From JAGXQV01 sp964505475 (GTDB lineage: Bacteria; Pseudomonadota; Gammaproteobacteria; Burkholderiales; Sulfuricellaceae): a DNA stretch of 64,000 bases. The translations under genes were made by a program, and so were the position numbers. The stretch spans positions 72,626 through 136,625 of the forward strand of contig CAZDIJ010000001.1 of the NCBI GenBank assembly GCA_964505475.1, read 5' to 3'. Below, piece after piece: positions 1-7,906 of this stretch. The notes beneath the pieces are model-generated. The model saw only the letters and a list, made by a program, of their open reading frames with translations. It did not search any database and was not told where the DNA came from. Each line of letters begins with the position of its first letter. Within the stretch, counting starts at the first letter, position 1.

Positions 1-2310
1 GGCGCCCATGCGCATGCCGCTGAGCAACTCCATGCCCTGGTCGACGTTTTCCACCGCATAAACGTGAAATTGCTTGGCCGCCACCGCCGCGACGACATCC
101 TGGCGCAGCATTAGGTGTTTGACGTTGGCTGCCGGGATCATCACCCCCTGTTCGCCGGTCAGGCCGCGCGCGCGGCAGACATCGAAGAACCCCTCGATCT
201 TTTCGTTGACGCCACCGATCGCCTGCACCACGCCATGCTGGTTGACCGAGCCGGTCACCGCCAGCGATTGCTTGAGCGGCACGTCGGCCAAGGCCGACAG
301 CAGCGCATACAGTTCCGCCGAGGAGGCGCTGTCGCCTTCGACCGCGCTGTAGGACTGCTCGAACACCAGGCTGGCGGAAAGCGTCAAGGGATGTTCGGCG
401 GCATAGCGCGCGCCGAGGAAGGCGGCGAGGATCATCACCCCCTTGGAATGGATCGGCCCGCCCAGTTCGACTTCGCGCTCGATGTCCACCACATCGCCCT
501 TGCCCATCCACACCCGCGCCGTGATCTTGCTCGGCCGACCGAAGGCGAAATGGTTCATGCCGACCACGGACAAGCCGTTGACTTGGCCGACCTTTACCCC
601 CTCGCTTTCGATCAACAGCGTCCCGCGCTGAATTTCCTCGTGGATCAGTTCGCGCAGGCGGTCGGAGCGGTGGATGCGGGCGTCGATGGCGCGCTGCACG
701 TCCTCGGCGTCCACCGTCTTGTTGCCGACCTGAGCCGCCCAATAATCGGATTCGCGCAGCAAATCGGCGAGATCGCCCATGTGGGTGGAGAGTTTTTCCG
801 CGTCGCCGGCCATGCGCGCACTGTGCTCGATTACCCGCGCCACCGCGTTGCGCTTGAATGGCAGCAGTTTCTCGCGGTGCGCCAGCGAACCGATCAGGCG
901 CGCATACAGCCGATGGTTGTCGGGCGAGCGCGGCATGTCCTCGGCAAAATCCGCCGCCACCTTGAACAGTTCGGAAAACTCCGGGTCGTAGTGCGACAGC
1001 AGGTAATACAGGATCGGCTCGCCGAGCAGCACCACCTTGACCGCCAGCGGGATCGGCTCGGGTTCCAGCGACACGGTGCTGACCAGGCTCAAGGCCTGCC
1101 CCAGCGATTCGATGTCGATGCGCGACGAGCGCAGGGCGCGTTTCAGCGCCTCCCAGGCAAACGGCTGGGTCAGCAGCTTGTGCGCGTCGATCATCAAATA
1201 GCCGCCGCAAGCCTTATGCAGGGCGCCCTGCTTGATAAGGTTGAAATCGGTGACCAGGGTGCCCATCTGGGCGATGTGCTCGACCCGCCCGAGCAGGTTG
1301 GCATAGGTGGGATTGTCCTCGTACACCACCGGCGCGCCACGCAGCGCGTCACGATCCACCAGCACGTTGACGCGGTAGCGGCGGAACGCCGACGAATTCG
1401 CCAGGAGATGCGCCTGCCCGGCATCCACGAGGGAAGGCGCATGTTCCTGGGTATGCAGGAAATCATGCACGTTGACGATCACGTCCTGCTGCACCGCATC
1501 GAGATATGCGCACACGTCCGGCAAGGCCGCGTATTTCTGGCGCAGGGTATCGACCAGATGCCCCACCGCATAAGTCGCCGCTTCGCCGTTGAGCGTCTTG
1601 ATTTTGCGGCGGGTATCCTTCTCCCATTGTGGAAACTGGCGCAGCAAGCCGCGCAATTGCTCCTCGAACTCCGCCACCTCGGCCTCGATGCGCCGCCGCT
1701 CCGCTTCCGGCAGCTTGTTGAAATCATCCGGCCCGAGCACCTTGCCGCCGCGCAACGGCCCGAAAGCGAAGCCTTCCGGCGTGCGCAGCAAAGCAATGCC
1801 GCGCGCCTCGGCGCGCTGCTGCAACTCGGCAAAAGCGGTTTCCTGGTGCTCTTTCAGGTCATTCTCGATCACCTGCTTGCGCGTGCGGTAGTCCTCGCTT
1901 TCAAACACCGCCGGAATCACGCTGGTCAAATCCTCCACCAGTTGCTCCATGTCGCTGCTCAGCGCCACGCCCTGCCCTGGCGGCAATTGCAAGGCGCGAG
2001 GCTTGTGCGGCTGATCGAAATTGTTGACGTAACACCAGTCGTTGGGGGTCTGTTCGGCGGCAGCCTGCTTCTCGATGAATCCGCGCACCAGGGTATGCTT
2101 GCCGGCGCCGGCGGGACCGAAGGCAAACAGGTTGTAACCCTCGCGGCGCATGCCGATGCCGAAACGCACCGCATTCACGGCACGCGGCTGACCGACGATA
2201 TCGGCCAGGTCTTCGAGTTCATCGGTGGTTTTGAACTGGAACTGAGTAGGATCGCAGCGATGGTAAAGCTGTTTGGGATGCAAAACGCGAATGCTTTTTT
2301 TTGTAGTCAC
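1..2310 (-). CDS. Lon-like ATP-dependent protease (LonB/AAA_32 type), C-terminus cut by window edge
   Basis: The reverse strand is open from a GTG start at 2308-2310 to base 1, giving 770 codons without a stop. The N-terminal half has a nucleotide-binding loop (FAFGPAGAGKHTL) followed by a long charged helical insert. The C-terminal half is the Lon protease domain, with the catalytic serine in EGDSASSAELYALLSALA and the catalytic lysine in GVNEKIEGF. This is the arrangement of the Lon-related family in which an atypical AAA domain precedes an S16 peptidase domain, about 800 residues long, so only a short tail is missing. It probably degrades damaged or regulatory proteins in the cytosol. An AAGG motif 8-9 bases upstream supports the GTG start. 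The long plus-strand reading frame over the same region is its antisense shadow. Confidence 0.88.
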   Translation of the reverse strand, partial: MTTKKSIRVLHPKQLYHRCDPTQFQFKTTDELEDLADIVGQPRAVNAVRFGIGMRREGYNLFAFGPAGAGKHTLVRGFIEKQAAAEQTPNDWCYVNNFDQPHKPRALQLPPGQGVALSSDMEQLVEDLTSVIPAVFESEDYRTRKQVIENDLKEHQETAFAELQQRAEARGIALLRTPEGFAFGPLRGGKVLGPDDFNKLPEAERRRIEAEVAEFEEQLRGLLRQFPQWEKDTRRKIKTLNGEAATYAVGHLVDTLRQKYAALPDVCAYLDAVQQDVIVNVHDFLHTQEHAPSLVDAGQAHLLANSSAFRRYRVNVLVDRDALRGAPVVYEDNPTYANLLGRVEHIAQMGTLVTDFNLIKQGALHKACGGYLMIDAHKLLTQPFAWEALKRALRSSRIDIESLGQALSLVSTVSLEPEPIPLAVKVVLLGEPILYYLLSHYDPEFSELFKVAADFAEDMPRSPDNHRLYARLIGSLAHREKLLPFKRNAVARVIEHSARMAGDAEKLSTHMGDLADLLRESDYWAAQVGNKTVDAEDVQRAIDARIHRSDRLRELIHEEIQRGTLLIESEGVKVGQVNGLSVVGMNHFAFGRPSKITARVWMGKGDVVDIEREVELGGPIHSKGVMILAAFLGARYAAEHPLTLSASLVFEQSYSAVEGDSASSAELYALLSALADVPLKQSLAVTGSVNQHGVVQAIGGVNEKIEGFFDVCRARGLTGEQGVMIPAANVKHLMLRQDVVAAVAAKQFHVYAVENVDQGMELLSGMRMGA

Positions 2311-2423
2311 GGGTGATGCCTTTTCAAACAACGCATAATCGGCATGTTACTGAAATTTTCACCGGCTTGGTATTTTGCCGCAAACAGACATACCATAAGC
2401 CCCTTTCGAACCGGAGCTTCACC

Positions 2424-3026
2424 ATGAAAACCCCGCTTTTTTTCAACGAGGTCCGCACCATCACGCTGACCGACCCGCTGGCCGGCTTCCTCGGCGCCGC
2501 GGAAGATAGCCTGATCGAATACACTTATCACGACGCGGTAAAACTCGCCGGCCATTCCTGTCCCACCGTGGCGGGCGCCTACCTGGCGGCCATGAAGGCG
2601 CTGGAACGGCTCTATCCCGACGCCACGCCGGAGCGCGGCGCGATCAAGGTATCCTTCCGCGAGCCGATCACCAGCGGCGTCACCGGCGTCATGGCGAATA
2701 TCGCCACCCTGATAACCGGCGCCACCCAGGATAGCGGCTTCAAGGGCATCGCCGGCAGATTCGACCGGCGCAACCTGCTGTTCTTCAATGTCCCCATCGC
2801 CGGCGAGATGCATTTCGAGCGCACCGACAACAAAGCCTCCACGGCCGTCGCCTATCATCCCGAGGTGGTGCCGCCCGAAGCGGCGATGAAGGAATTGATG
2901 CAGCTGATCCTGGCGGGGGTCGCCGGCGCCGCCGAGCAAATGGAATTCGGCAGACTCTGGCAGGAGCGGGTCAAACGCATCCTCATCGACCATATCGACG
3001 ACCCCCGGCTGGTGGTGTTGAGCTGA
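2424..3026 (+). CDS. FmdE-family protein (formylmethanofuran dehydrogenase subunit E-like)
   Basis: A 200-residue protein. The ATG at 2424 is chosen because GGAG lies 7 bases upstream and the conserved part begins at MKTPLFFNEV; the frame is open further upstream without a comparable ribosome site. It contains the FmdE hallmark, a His plus Cys-Pro motif in HDAVKLAGHSCPTVAGAY, thought in the family to be metal-binding. No methanofuran enzymes are visible nearby, so the name describes the fold and not the reaction. It is followed 3 bases later by another gene on the same strand, so the two are probably co-translated. It diverges from the Lon-like gene across a 113-bp gap that should hold both promoters. 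Family is clear; function is unknown. Confidence 0.75.
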   Translation: MKTPLFFNEVRTITLTDPLAGFLGAAEDSLIEYTYHDAVKLAGHSCPTVAGAYLAAMKALERLYPDATPERGAIKVSFREPITSGVTGVMANIATLITGATQDSGFKGIAGRFDRRNLLFFNVPIAGEMHFERTDNKASTAVAYHPEVVPPEAAMKELMQLILAGVAGAAEQMEFGRLWQERVKRILIDHIDDPRLVVLS

Positions 3027-3029
3027 ATC

Positions 3030-3572
3030 ATGGAAAAACTCGTCCTGCGCTTGAGCGCGCCACAGACCGAGGCTTATTGCCAGGCCGTGCTCGAGCGCAC
3101 TCGCCAGCCCGGCCAGGCGCTGGCGGCGTTGACCGCCGTCCAGGCCTTCATCGCCGAAACCGCCGACCCCGGCGAGCAATCCCGCGCCGTTTACCGCGAT
3201 CTCAAGAGCATTCTCGACAACCACGTCGCCGCCGCGCGCGCCAGAGTGATGGAAGAAAATCTCGCGCTGCTTCTCCCCGCGCTCGCCGAACGCGACCTGT
3301 GCGGCATCCTGCGCGTCCATGCCGCACTTTCCCGCAACGGCTTCCACCAGACCGTGCTGGCGTCCCTTCAGCGGCTTTCCGAAACGGCGCTGCAAGACAC
3401 CGCCGGCTGGGTGACGGAGTGGCGCCGCGACGCCAAGGCGCGCGCGGAAGCCGCCAGCGGCTACCCGGACGCCCTCGACCTGCGCGGCGCCGGCATCGCG
3501 CCGGGACTCTACACGGCGATGTCCGAGATGGATGCGTATTTACAAGATGCGGTTAAACGCCTATTTCAGTAG
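3030..3572 (+). CDS. Hypothetical protein coupled to the FmdE-like gene
   Basis: A 180-residue, mostly helical, Ala/Leu/Arg-rich protein starting 3 bases after the FmdE-like stop codon, which suggests translational coupling. No signal peptide, membrane segment, metal motif or nucleotide-binding motif is visible. Its 3' end overlaps the convergent queD gene by 20 bases. I do not recognise the family. The tight spacing suggests it works with, or is needed in amounts similar to, the FmdE-like protein. Confidence 0.6.
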   Translation: MEKLVLRLSAPQTEAYCQAVLERTRQPGQALAALTAVQAFIAETADPGEQSRAVYRDLKSILDNHVAAARARVMEENLALLLPALAERDLCGILRVHAALSRNGFHQTVLASLQRLSETALQDTAGWVTEWRRDAKARAEAASGYPDALDLRGAGIAPGLYTAMSEMDAYLQDAVKRLFQ

Positions 3573-4020
3573 CATCCGTGTCCCGCGTGGCGTCCGCCCA
3601 GTTATTGGGCGTCTCATAGAGGCGCACCCGTTCCAGGCGCAAATGGTTGCCATAAGTATCGCGGTAGGCTCCGTCGAGGAGGCGAAAAGCCTCTGCGGCC
3701 AGGTTTTCTGCGGTGGGAACGAAATCCAGTTCGACGGTCTTGTGGCCGGGCAGGGCGCGCAGGAAATCGGCGACGACCTTGTCCCCGGCATAGACCAGGA
3801 AAGCGTGATCCCAGAGATCGACCACGGTGCGCTGGGCGATCGCCTTGACCTCGGAATAATCCATCACCATCCCCTCGTCGGAAACGCCGGGGGTAGCGAT
3901 GATCCCGCCCGCCAGGGTAATCTCGATGGCATAGCGGTGGCCGTGCAAATGGCGGCACTGGCTCCGATGATTGGGAATGCGGTGGCCGGCGTCGAATTCG
4001 AGTCTGCGGGTGATCTGCAT
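3553..4020 (-). CDS. queD: 6-carboxy-5,6,7,8-tetrahydropterin synthase QueD
   Basis: A 155-residue member of the 6-pyruvoyl-tetrahydropterin synthase family. QueD converts 7,8-dihydroneopterin triphosphate to 6-carboxytetrahydropterin, the second step of queuosine precursor (preQ0) synthesis. The three zinc-binding histidines are His13 (FDAGHRI), His26 and His28 (HLHGHRY), and the catalytic cysteine is Cys22 just before them. A second active-site Asp/His pair is seen in VVDLWDHAFL. The length is normal for the family. It is divergent from a radical SAM gene with 56 bases between the starts; a TATAAT box on the minus strand at 4051-4056 is a plausible -10 for queD. Confidence 0.93.
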   Translation of the reverse strand: MQITRRLEFDAGHRIPNHRSQCRHLHGHRYAIEITLAGGIIATPGVSDEGMVMDYSEVKAIAQRTVVDLWDHAFLVYAGDKVVADFLRALPGHKTVELDFVPTAENLAAEAFRLLDGAYRDTYGNHLRLERVRLYETPNNWADATRDTDATEIGV

Positions 4021-4076
4021 GGGGCGGTTTTCGGGGGAAGAGGAATGCCGATTATAACATCCGCTACAATGGCCGC

Positions 4077-4925
4077 ATGAACCGAGTCCTCACCCCCTCC
4101 GACCACAGCCGCGACAGTGCGGCGCTCACCTACGTCTACCCGGTGGTTTCGCGGCGCAGCGGCGGGGTGTCGCTCGGCATCAACCTGAACACCGACAACG
4201 CCTGCAATTGGCGCTGCATCTACTGCCAGGTGCCCGGACTCCGGCGCGGCAGCGCGCCGTCCGCCGATCTCGGCCTGCTCGGCGACGAATTGCGCGGCTT
4301 CCTGGAACGACTCCTGCACGGCGATTTCATGACCCGGCAAGTGCCGCCGGAAGCGCGCCGCCTCAACGACATCGCCCTCTCCGGCAACGGTGAACCAACC
4401 AGCGCGCCGAATTTCGCGGCGGTGGTCGCCCTGATTGGCGAAATCATGGCGGAATTTGGCCTGACCGGCAAAATCAAACTGGTGCTGATTACCAACGGCA
4501 GCCTGATGCACCGCCCCGAAGTCCAGGAAGGGCTGCGTCGGATGGCGCCGCTCGGCGGCGAAGTCTGGTTCAAGCTCGACCGCGCCACCTCCGGGGGAAT
4601 GGCCGCGATCAACGGTACCCGGCAAACCCCGGAAACCGTCCGCGAGCACCTGCGCATCGCCGCCGGGCTATGCCCAACCTGGCTGCAAACCTGCATTTTC
4701 GCGCTGGACGGCCAGCCGCCTCCCGAAACGGAAAAGGAGGCCTATCTGGAGTTTGCCGGAACGCTGGCGGGTCGAGACATCCGCCTCGAAGGCGTGATGC
4801 TCTACGGCTTGGCGCGCCCTTCCATGCAGGAGGAAGCCGCGCGCCTGTCGGACGTTTCCCCCGCGTGGCTGGAGGATTTCGCCGCGGCCATCCGCACCCG
4901 CGGCTTGACGGTGAAATCGAGCTAG
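4077..4925 (+). CDS. Radical SAM protein (COG0731-like)
   Basis: A 282-residue radical S-adenosylmethionine enzyme. The [4Fe-4S] motif is CX3CX2C in NACNWRCIYCQVPG near residue 43, and the SAM-binding GGE-type motif appears as LSGNGEPT. It resembles the COG0731 group related to tRNA wybutosine synthases and is not the short QueE enzyme, although it sits divergent to queD. A tRNA-related role is therefore possible but unproven. It converges on the lipoprotein gene, whose stop lies 4 bases away. Confidence 0.7.
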   Translation: MNRVLTPSDHSRDSAALTYVYPVVSRRSGGVSLGINLNTDNACNWRCIYCQVPGLRRGSAPSADLGLLGDELRGFLERLLHGDFMTRQVPPEARRLNDIALSGNGEPTSAPNFAAVVALIGEIMAEFGLTGKIKLVLITNGSLMHRPEVQEGLRRMAPLGGEVWFKLDRATSGGMAAINGTRQTPETVREHLRIAAGLCPTWLQTCIFALDGQPPPETEKEAYLEFAGTLAGRDIRLEGVMLYGLARPSMQEEAARLSDVSPAWLEDFAAAIRTRGLTVKSS

Positions 4926-4929
4926 CCGG

Positions 4930-5340
4930 CTATCGGCGCGGTTCGCCGACCAGTTGATAGATTCCGCCCTTGCTCGACTTGCATACCCCCAGTGAACGGG
5001 GCGGCTCGAAAAGAAATTCGCAACTCAGTTTTTCCCCATCGTCGGCGGACAGGTAGGCTCTCGCCGAATTGCTCCGGGTTGTGGCATAACTATCCCCCGT
5101 CCCTCCCAGCCAGCGTGGCCACACGCTCGTGGTCGTCACGCTGCCGCTGGCGACCATGTAGTAACCATGAAACGTCTTCCCCGCGACTTGGGCAGTGACT
5201 CGCTCGCTGTCCTGAAAGAATGTGCCGACATGACGGTTATTGCTTTCATCCACCAGCGAGAAGGGCACCGGCGGCGCACTCGCGCATCCGGCAAGCCCGA
5301 CCGTCATGGCAAGCAATGTGATGCTGGCAAGTTTTCCCAT
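4930..5340 (-). CDS. Small outer-membrane or periplasmic lipoprotein, function unknown
   Basis: A 136-residue protein with a classic lipoprotein signal peptide: MGK start, hydrophobic stretch, then the lipobox LAGC with lipidated Cys19. The ATG at 5338-5340 is preferred because GGAG lies 6 bases upstream; an in-frame extension to about 5496 would run through the adjacent repeat element and is unlikely. The mature part is rich in Ser, Thr and Gly, with two further cysteines (CEFLF and GVCKSSKGG) that could form a disulfide. I do not recognise a functional domain. The promoter region is directly next to the MITE-like insertion at 5388-5554. Confidence 0.7.
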   Translation of the reverse strand: MGKLASITLLAMTVGLAGCASAPPVPFSLVDESNNRHVGTFFQDSERVTAQVAGKTFHGYYMVASGSVTTTSVWPRWLGGTGDSYATTRSNSARAYLSADDGEKLSCEFLFEPPRSLGVCKSSKGGIYQLVGEPRR

Positions 5341-5387
5341 GGTCTTCTCCATCACTTGTCTCAAAAAATGAATGGCAAAAAATTTAC

Positions 5388-5554
5388 ATGCCTCTAAATT
5401 ATTCTCAGCAAACACCCCCTCCCTTGCGCGCATAGCGCGCGGGGGAGGGTTGGGGTGGGGGCGTTTGCCCGCATGGCCGCCGCTGTTTGCCCCCATCCCG
5501 GCCTTCCCCCGCGAGCAGGGGAAGGAGCGATAGCTGAGAATAGTTTAGAGGCAT
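5388..5554. mobile_element. MITE-like element with terminal inverted repeats and probable target duplication
   Basis: The 22-bp ends are inverted repeats with one mismatch: ATGCCTCTAAATTATTCTCA... at 5388-5409 and its complement at 5533-5554. A 9-bp direct repeat, AAAAATTTA, lies just outside both ends (5378-5386 and 5555-5563), as expected of a target-site duplication. The interior is non-coding and strongly folded: CCCTCCC pairs with GGGAGGG around a GCGCGC-ATA-GCGCGC core, and a second hairpin (CTTCCCC/GGGGAAG) lies on the right. A second copy of the left end occurs at 63949. This makes it a dispersed non-autonomous element; its transposase is not in the window. Confidence 0.7.
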
Positions 5555-5654
5555 AAAAATTTATCCCATCCCACCGCTGCATACTGACGATATTCATTAT
5601 AGGACGTTGAATGGGGATGCGCCGGAATGAAACTGAAATCGCGCCAGGCGTGAA

Positions 5655-5686
5655 ATAAAAAACCCGCCCCGGAACCGGGGCGGGTT
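5655..5686 (-). terminator. Rho-independent terminator of the TorD-like gene
   Basis: A perfect 12-bp GC-rich inverted repeat (AACCCGCCCCGG at 5661-5672, complement at 5675-5686) is followed on the minus strand by TTTTTTATTT. It lies 14 bases beyond the stop codon of the TorD-like gene. Confidence 0.85.
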
Positions 5687-5699
5687 GAAAGGGTTGCCG

Positions 5700-6272
5700 T
5701 CAAGCAACCCGGAGGTGAAGGGGGGCGCCGCCGTTCAGCCAAGCCATGTCGCCAAGCACCGCCAGCTCCAGCAGTTCGGCCGCCAGGCGGTAGCGCGGCA
5801 GGCGTGCGGCGAAACGCACGGCCTGGGCGAAATAGGGTATCCACTTGACCAAATGGCTTTGCAGAAATTGACGTTGAAGATGGCCGGTAGCACTGTCGTC
5901 GGCGATCAGATAGGCCATGAATTCCAGTTCGCCGATCAGGTCGGGGGCTTTTCCGGCGGTCAGGCCATGCTTGGCCATCAATCGCCGCGCCTCGCCGGCG
6001 GCCTCGGCGGACAGCCAGCTTGCGCTGCAAGGGGAAATCCGGCCGCCTGGTGCGAACAGCCGTTCATATTCGGCATTCATCTCGGCCGCGCTATGGCTAT
6101 CCTCCAGCATGTCCCGCTCCAGCGCTTCCAGGATGCCGCGGCATGGCCATTGCGGGGGAATGCCTTGGCGCAGCTTGGCGACCAGGGAAAAATGAAAATC
6201 GGCGCAGGCATCCTCCGGCTGGTCGAACAAGCCGGCAACCAACAGGTAGAGCTTGACACGTAGGCTATCCAT
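5700..6272 (-). CDS. TorD/DmsD/NarJ-family molybdoenzyme chaperone
   Basis: A 190-residue all-helical protein of the TorD family, which binds the twin-arginine signal and apo-form of molybdenum enzymes in the cytosol while cofactor is inserted. The family signature is seen in NAEYERLFAPGG near residue 67, followed by the helical core ending in LAVLGDMAWLNGG. The start at 6272 is chosen because GGAGG lies 5 bases upstream; an in-frame ATG nine codons earlier lacks a site. No molybdoenzyme gene is in the window, so its client is unknown. It lies just downstream of an Fnr-type regulator on the same strand, which suits anaerobic respiration. Confidence 0.78.
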   Translation of the reverse strand: MDSLRVKLYLLVAGLFDQPEDACADFHFSLVAKLRQGIPPQWPCRGILEALERDMLEDSHSAAEMNAEYERLFAPGGRISPCSASWLSAEAAGEARRLMAKHGLTAGKAPDLIGELEFMAYLIADDSATGHLQRQFLQSHLVKWIPYFAQAVRFAARLPRYRLAAELLELAVLGDMAWLNGGAPLHLRVA

Positions 6273-6336
6273 GACCCCTCCGACGAAACTTGGGTGCATG
6301 GTAGGGCAGCGACGGCCAGGCCGTCATTGCGAAATC

Positions 6337-7038
6337 TCAATCAGCGGAGATGTTTTGGAGGGCGCGGATATCGCATTGCACGGCATCGCCGCCGGCATCG
6401 CGGATTACCCCGCCGCGCCGGAACTCGGCGATGATGCGGCTGGCGGTTTCGGTGGTGATGCCCAGCATGGCGCCCATGTCCTCGCGCCCGAACAGTTCGC
6501 AGGGGCGCTCGTCGCGGTGGGCGAGACGCAGCAGCAAACGCGCCATGCGCGCCCGCGCGCTGCCGGTGGACAACTGGGTCAGCCAGGCGTCGGCTTCGTC
6601 CAGCGCGCGCTGCCAGCGCGTCATCAGTTCGCGGTGCAGCTTGGGATTTTCACGGTCGAGGCGCTGCACTTCCTCCAGCGGCAGACGACAGACTTCCGCC
6701 CGTTGCAGAACGATGGCGTCATGCTGGTAAGGCTGGCCGAGCAGCGCCTCCAATCCGGTCACGTCGGTATCGCGCAGCAGCCGCACGATGCGCTGGCGGC
6801 CATCCGGGAGGTATTGCACCAGTTTGAGCAGCCCCTTGCGGATGGTATAGAGGTATTGCGCCGGCTCGCCTGCCCGGTACAGCAGGCTTTGCGGCGGCAG
6901 AATGAAATCGTCTACCGGGCGGTGCAGATGCTCGCACTCGGCGGGTTCCAGACCGGCGAACAGCACCGAATTGCGGATGGCGCAGTTTTTGCAATCCGCC
7001 TCGCCCTGCCAGTTTTCCTTGAACCCCGCTTTGCTCAT
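6337..7038 (-). CDS. Crp/Fnr-family transcriptional regulator with incomplete Fnr-type cysteine set
   Basis: A 233-residue protein with an N-terminal cysteine cluster, a cyclic-nucleotide-like beta-roll (about 40-125), a dimerisation helix and a winged helix-turn-helix (about 184-210). The recognition helix contains TTETASRII, matching the E..SR residues with which Fnr reads TTGAT half sites. Compared with E. coli Fnr, Cys16 and Cys19 match Cys20/23 and Cys117 (AEVCRLP) matches Cys122, but the position of Cys29 is not a cysteine; Cys35 is nearby. It may bind an unusual iron-sulfur cluster or sense something else. It precedes the TorD-like gene by 64 bases and could regulate it. No clear TTGAT-N4-ATCAA site was seen in either upstream region. 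Confidence 0.85.
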   Translation of the reverse strand: MSKAGFKENWQGEADCKNCAIRNSVLFAGLEPAECEHLHRPVDDFILPPQSLLYRAGEPAQYLYTIRKGLLKLVQYLPDGRQRIVRLLRDTDVTGLEALLGQPYQHDAIVLQRAEVCRLPLEEVQRLDRENPKLHRELMTRWQRALDEADAWLTQLSTGSARARMARLLLRLAHRDERPCELFGREDMGAMLGITTETASRIIAEFRRGGVIRDAGGDAVQCDIRALQNISAD

Positions 7039-7153
7039 CGTTCTTGGCTCGCCCAGAAATGCCCGATTCTAGTGCAAAACCTCCAAAATAGGTTCCCAAC
7101 CCCGCAAATATAAGGTTTTCAGCACATGCCGATTTACCGATTATTGCGAAAAC

Positions 7154-7705
7154 TCAGGAATGGCCTTCCGTCATGGAGCGGTAGCGTTGCCAGTCGAAAT
7201 GCGGGCCGGGGTCGGTCTTGCGCACCGGGGCGATGTCGGCATGGCCGACGATGTCTTCGATGGGATATATCTCGCGGATCGCACGGGTCAGTTCGGCCAG
7301 TTTTTCATACTGAACGTCGGCGAAGGTATCTTCGTCGCTGCCCTCCAGCTCGATGCCGATGGAATAATCGTTGCAGCGCGGACGGTCGCGCCAGACCGAT
7401 ACGCCGGCATGCCAGGCGCGCCGGTTGCAGGAAACGAACTGGATGACTTCGCCGTCGCGGCGGATGAGGAAATGCGCCGACACGCGCAAATCGGCGATCA
7501 GGCCGAAATAAGGGTGCCTGCTTCTATCCAGCCGGTTGGTGAAGAAGTCGATGATGTCGCCGCTGCCGTATTCGCGCGGTGGCAGGCTGATGTTGTGGAT
7601 CACCAGCAGGGAGATTTCCAGGTCCTGCTCGGGCGGACGGTCGTCGCAATTGGGCGTATCGACGAAGCGCGCGCCCTGCAGGAATCCTGATCGGTCGATT
7701 TTCAT
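7154..7705 (-). CDS. ampD: 1,6-anhydro-N-acetylmuramyl-L-alanine amidase AmpD
   Basis: A 183-residue cytosolic amidase that removes the peptide from anhydro-muropeptides during cell-wall recycling. Zinc ligands are visible: His in LLVIHNISLPP near residue 35, His in IVGHADIAPVRKTDPGP and the following Asp; the catalytic Glu is in SIGIELEGSDE, and the Lys of RKTDPG is also conserved. The start is the ATG at 7703-7705 (MKIDRSGFL), which gives the usual family length; the much longer open frame upstream is the antisense of glgP. It is divergent from glgP across 201 bases. Confidence 0.95.
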   Translation of the reverse strand: MKIDRSGFLQGARFVDTPNCDDRPPEQDLEISLLVIHNISLPPREYGSGDIIDFFTNRLDRSRHPYFGLIADLRVSAHFLIRRDGEVIQFVSCNRRAWHAGVSVWRDRPRCNDYSIGIELEGSDEDTFADVQYEKLAELTRAIREIYPIEDIVGHADIAPVRKTDPGPHFDWQRYRSMTEGHS

Positions 7706-7872
7706 GGTTATTGCCAGTGAATAGTTTGTTTTCCCCATTTTACCCGAGAACCCCGCTTCCGCCTGAACTCGCTTCCTGGCCGCCCCGCTGCCGCCAAACC
7801 GGTACAGAACCGGGATGCCATGAGGATATTCACGCTCCCGCGCTTTACCGCCACGATTCAAGCCGCTATCCT

Positions 7873-7893
7873 GTTGCCATTGCACATGGCAAC
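7873..7893 (+). promoter_or_regulatory. Inverted repeat directly before the glgP ribosome binding site
   Basis: GTTGCCAT (7873-7880), a 5-base spacer and its exact complement ATGGCAAC (7886-7893) end one base before the TTGGAG that contains the glgP Shine-Dalgarno. It could be an operator or an RNA hairpin affecting glgP translation. Confidence 0.4.
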
Positions 7894-7906
7894 TTGGAGA
7901 ATCACG

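Noticed and set aside
115..2316. 733-codon plus-strand open frame
   Set aside because: It is the antisense of the Lon-like protease, whose catalytic motifs are clear on the minus strand. The same applies to other long opposite-strand frames in this GC-rich DNA, for example over glgP, glgB, treS-mak, glgX, treZ, treY, pnp and infB.
4077..4925. QueE (7-carboxy-7-deazaguanine synthase)
   Set aside because: Although next to queD, the protein is longer than QueE and its sequence around the CX3CX2C motif fits the COG0731 radical SAM group better.
7039..7153. Fnr binding site upstream of the Fnr-like gene
   Set aside because: No TTGAT-N4-ATCAA-like sequence was found; only a lone -10-like TAGAAT without a good -35.
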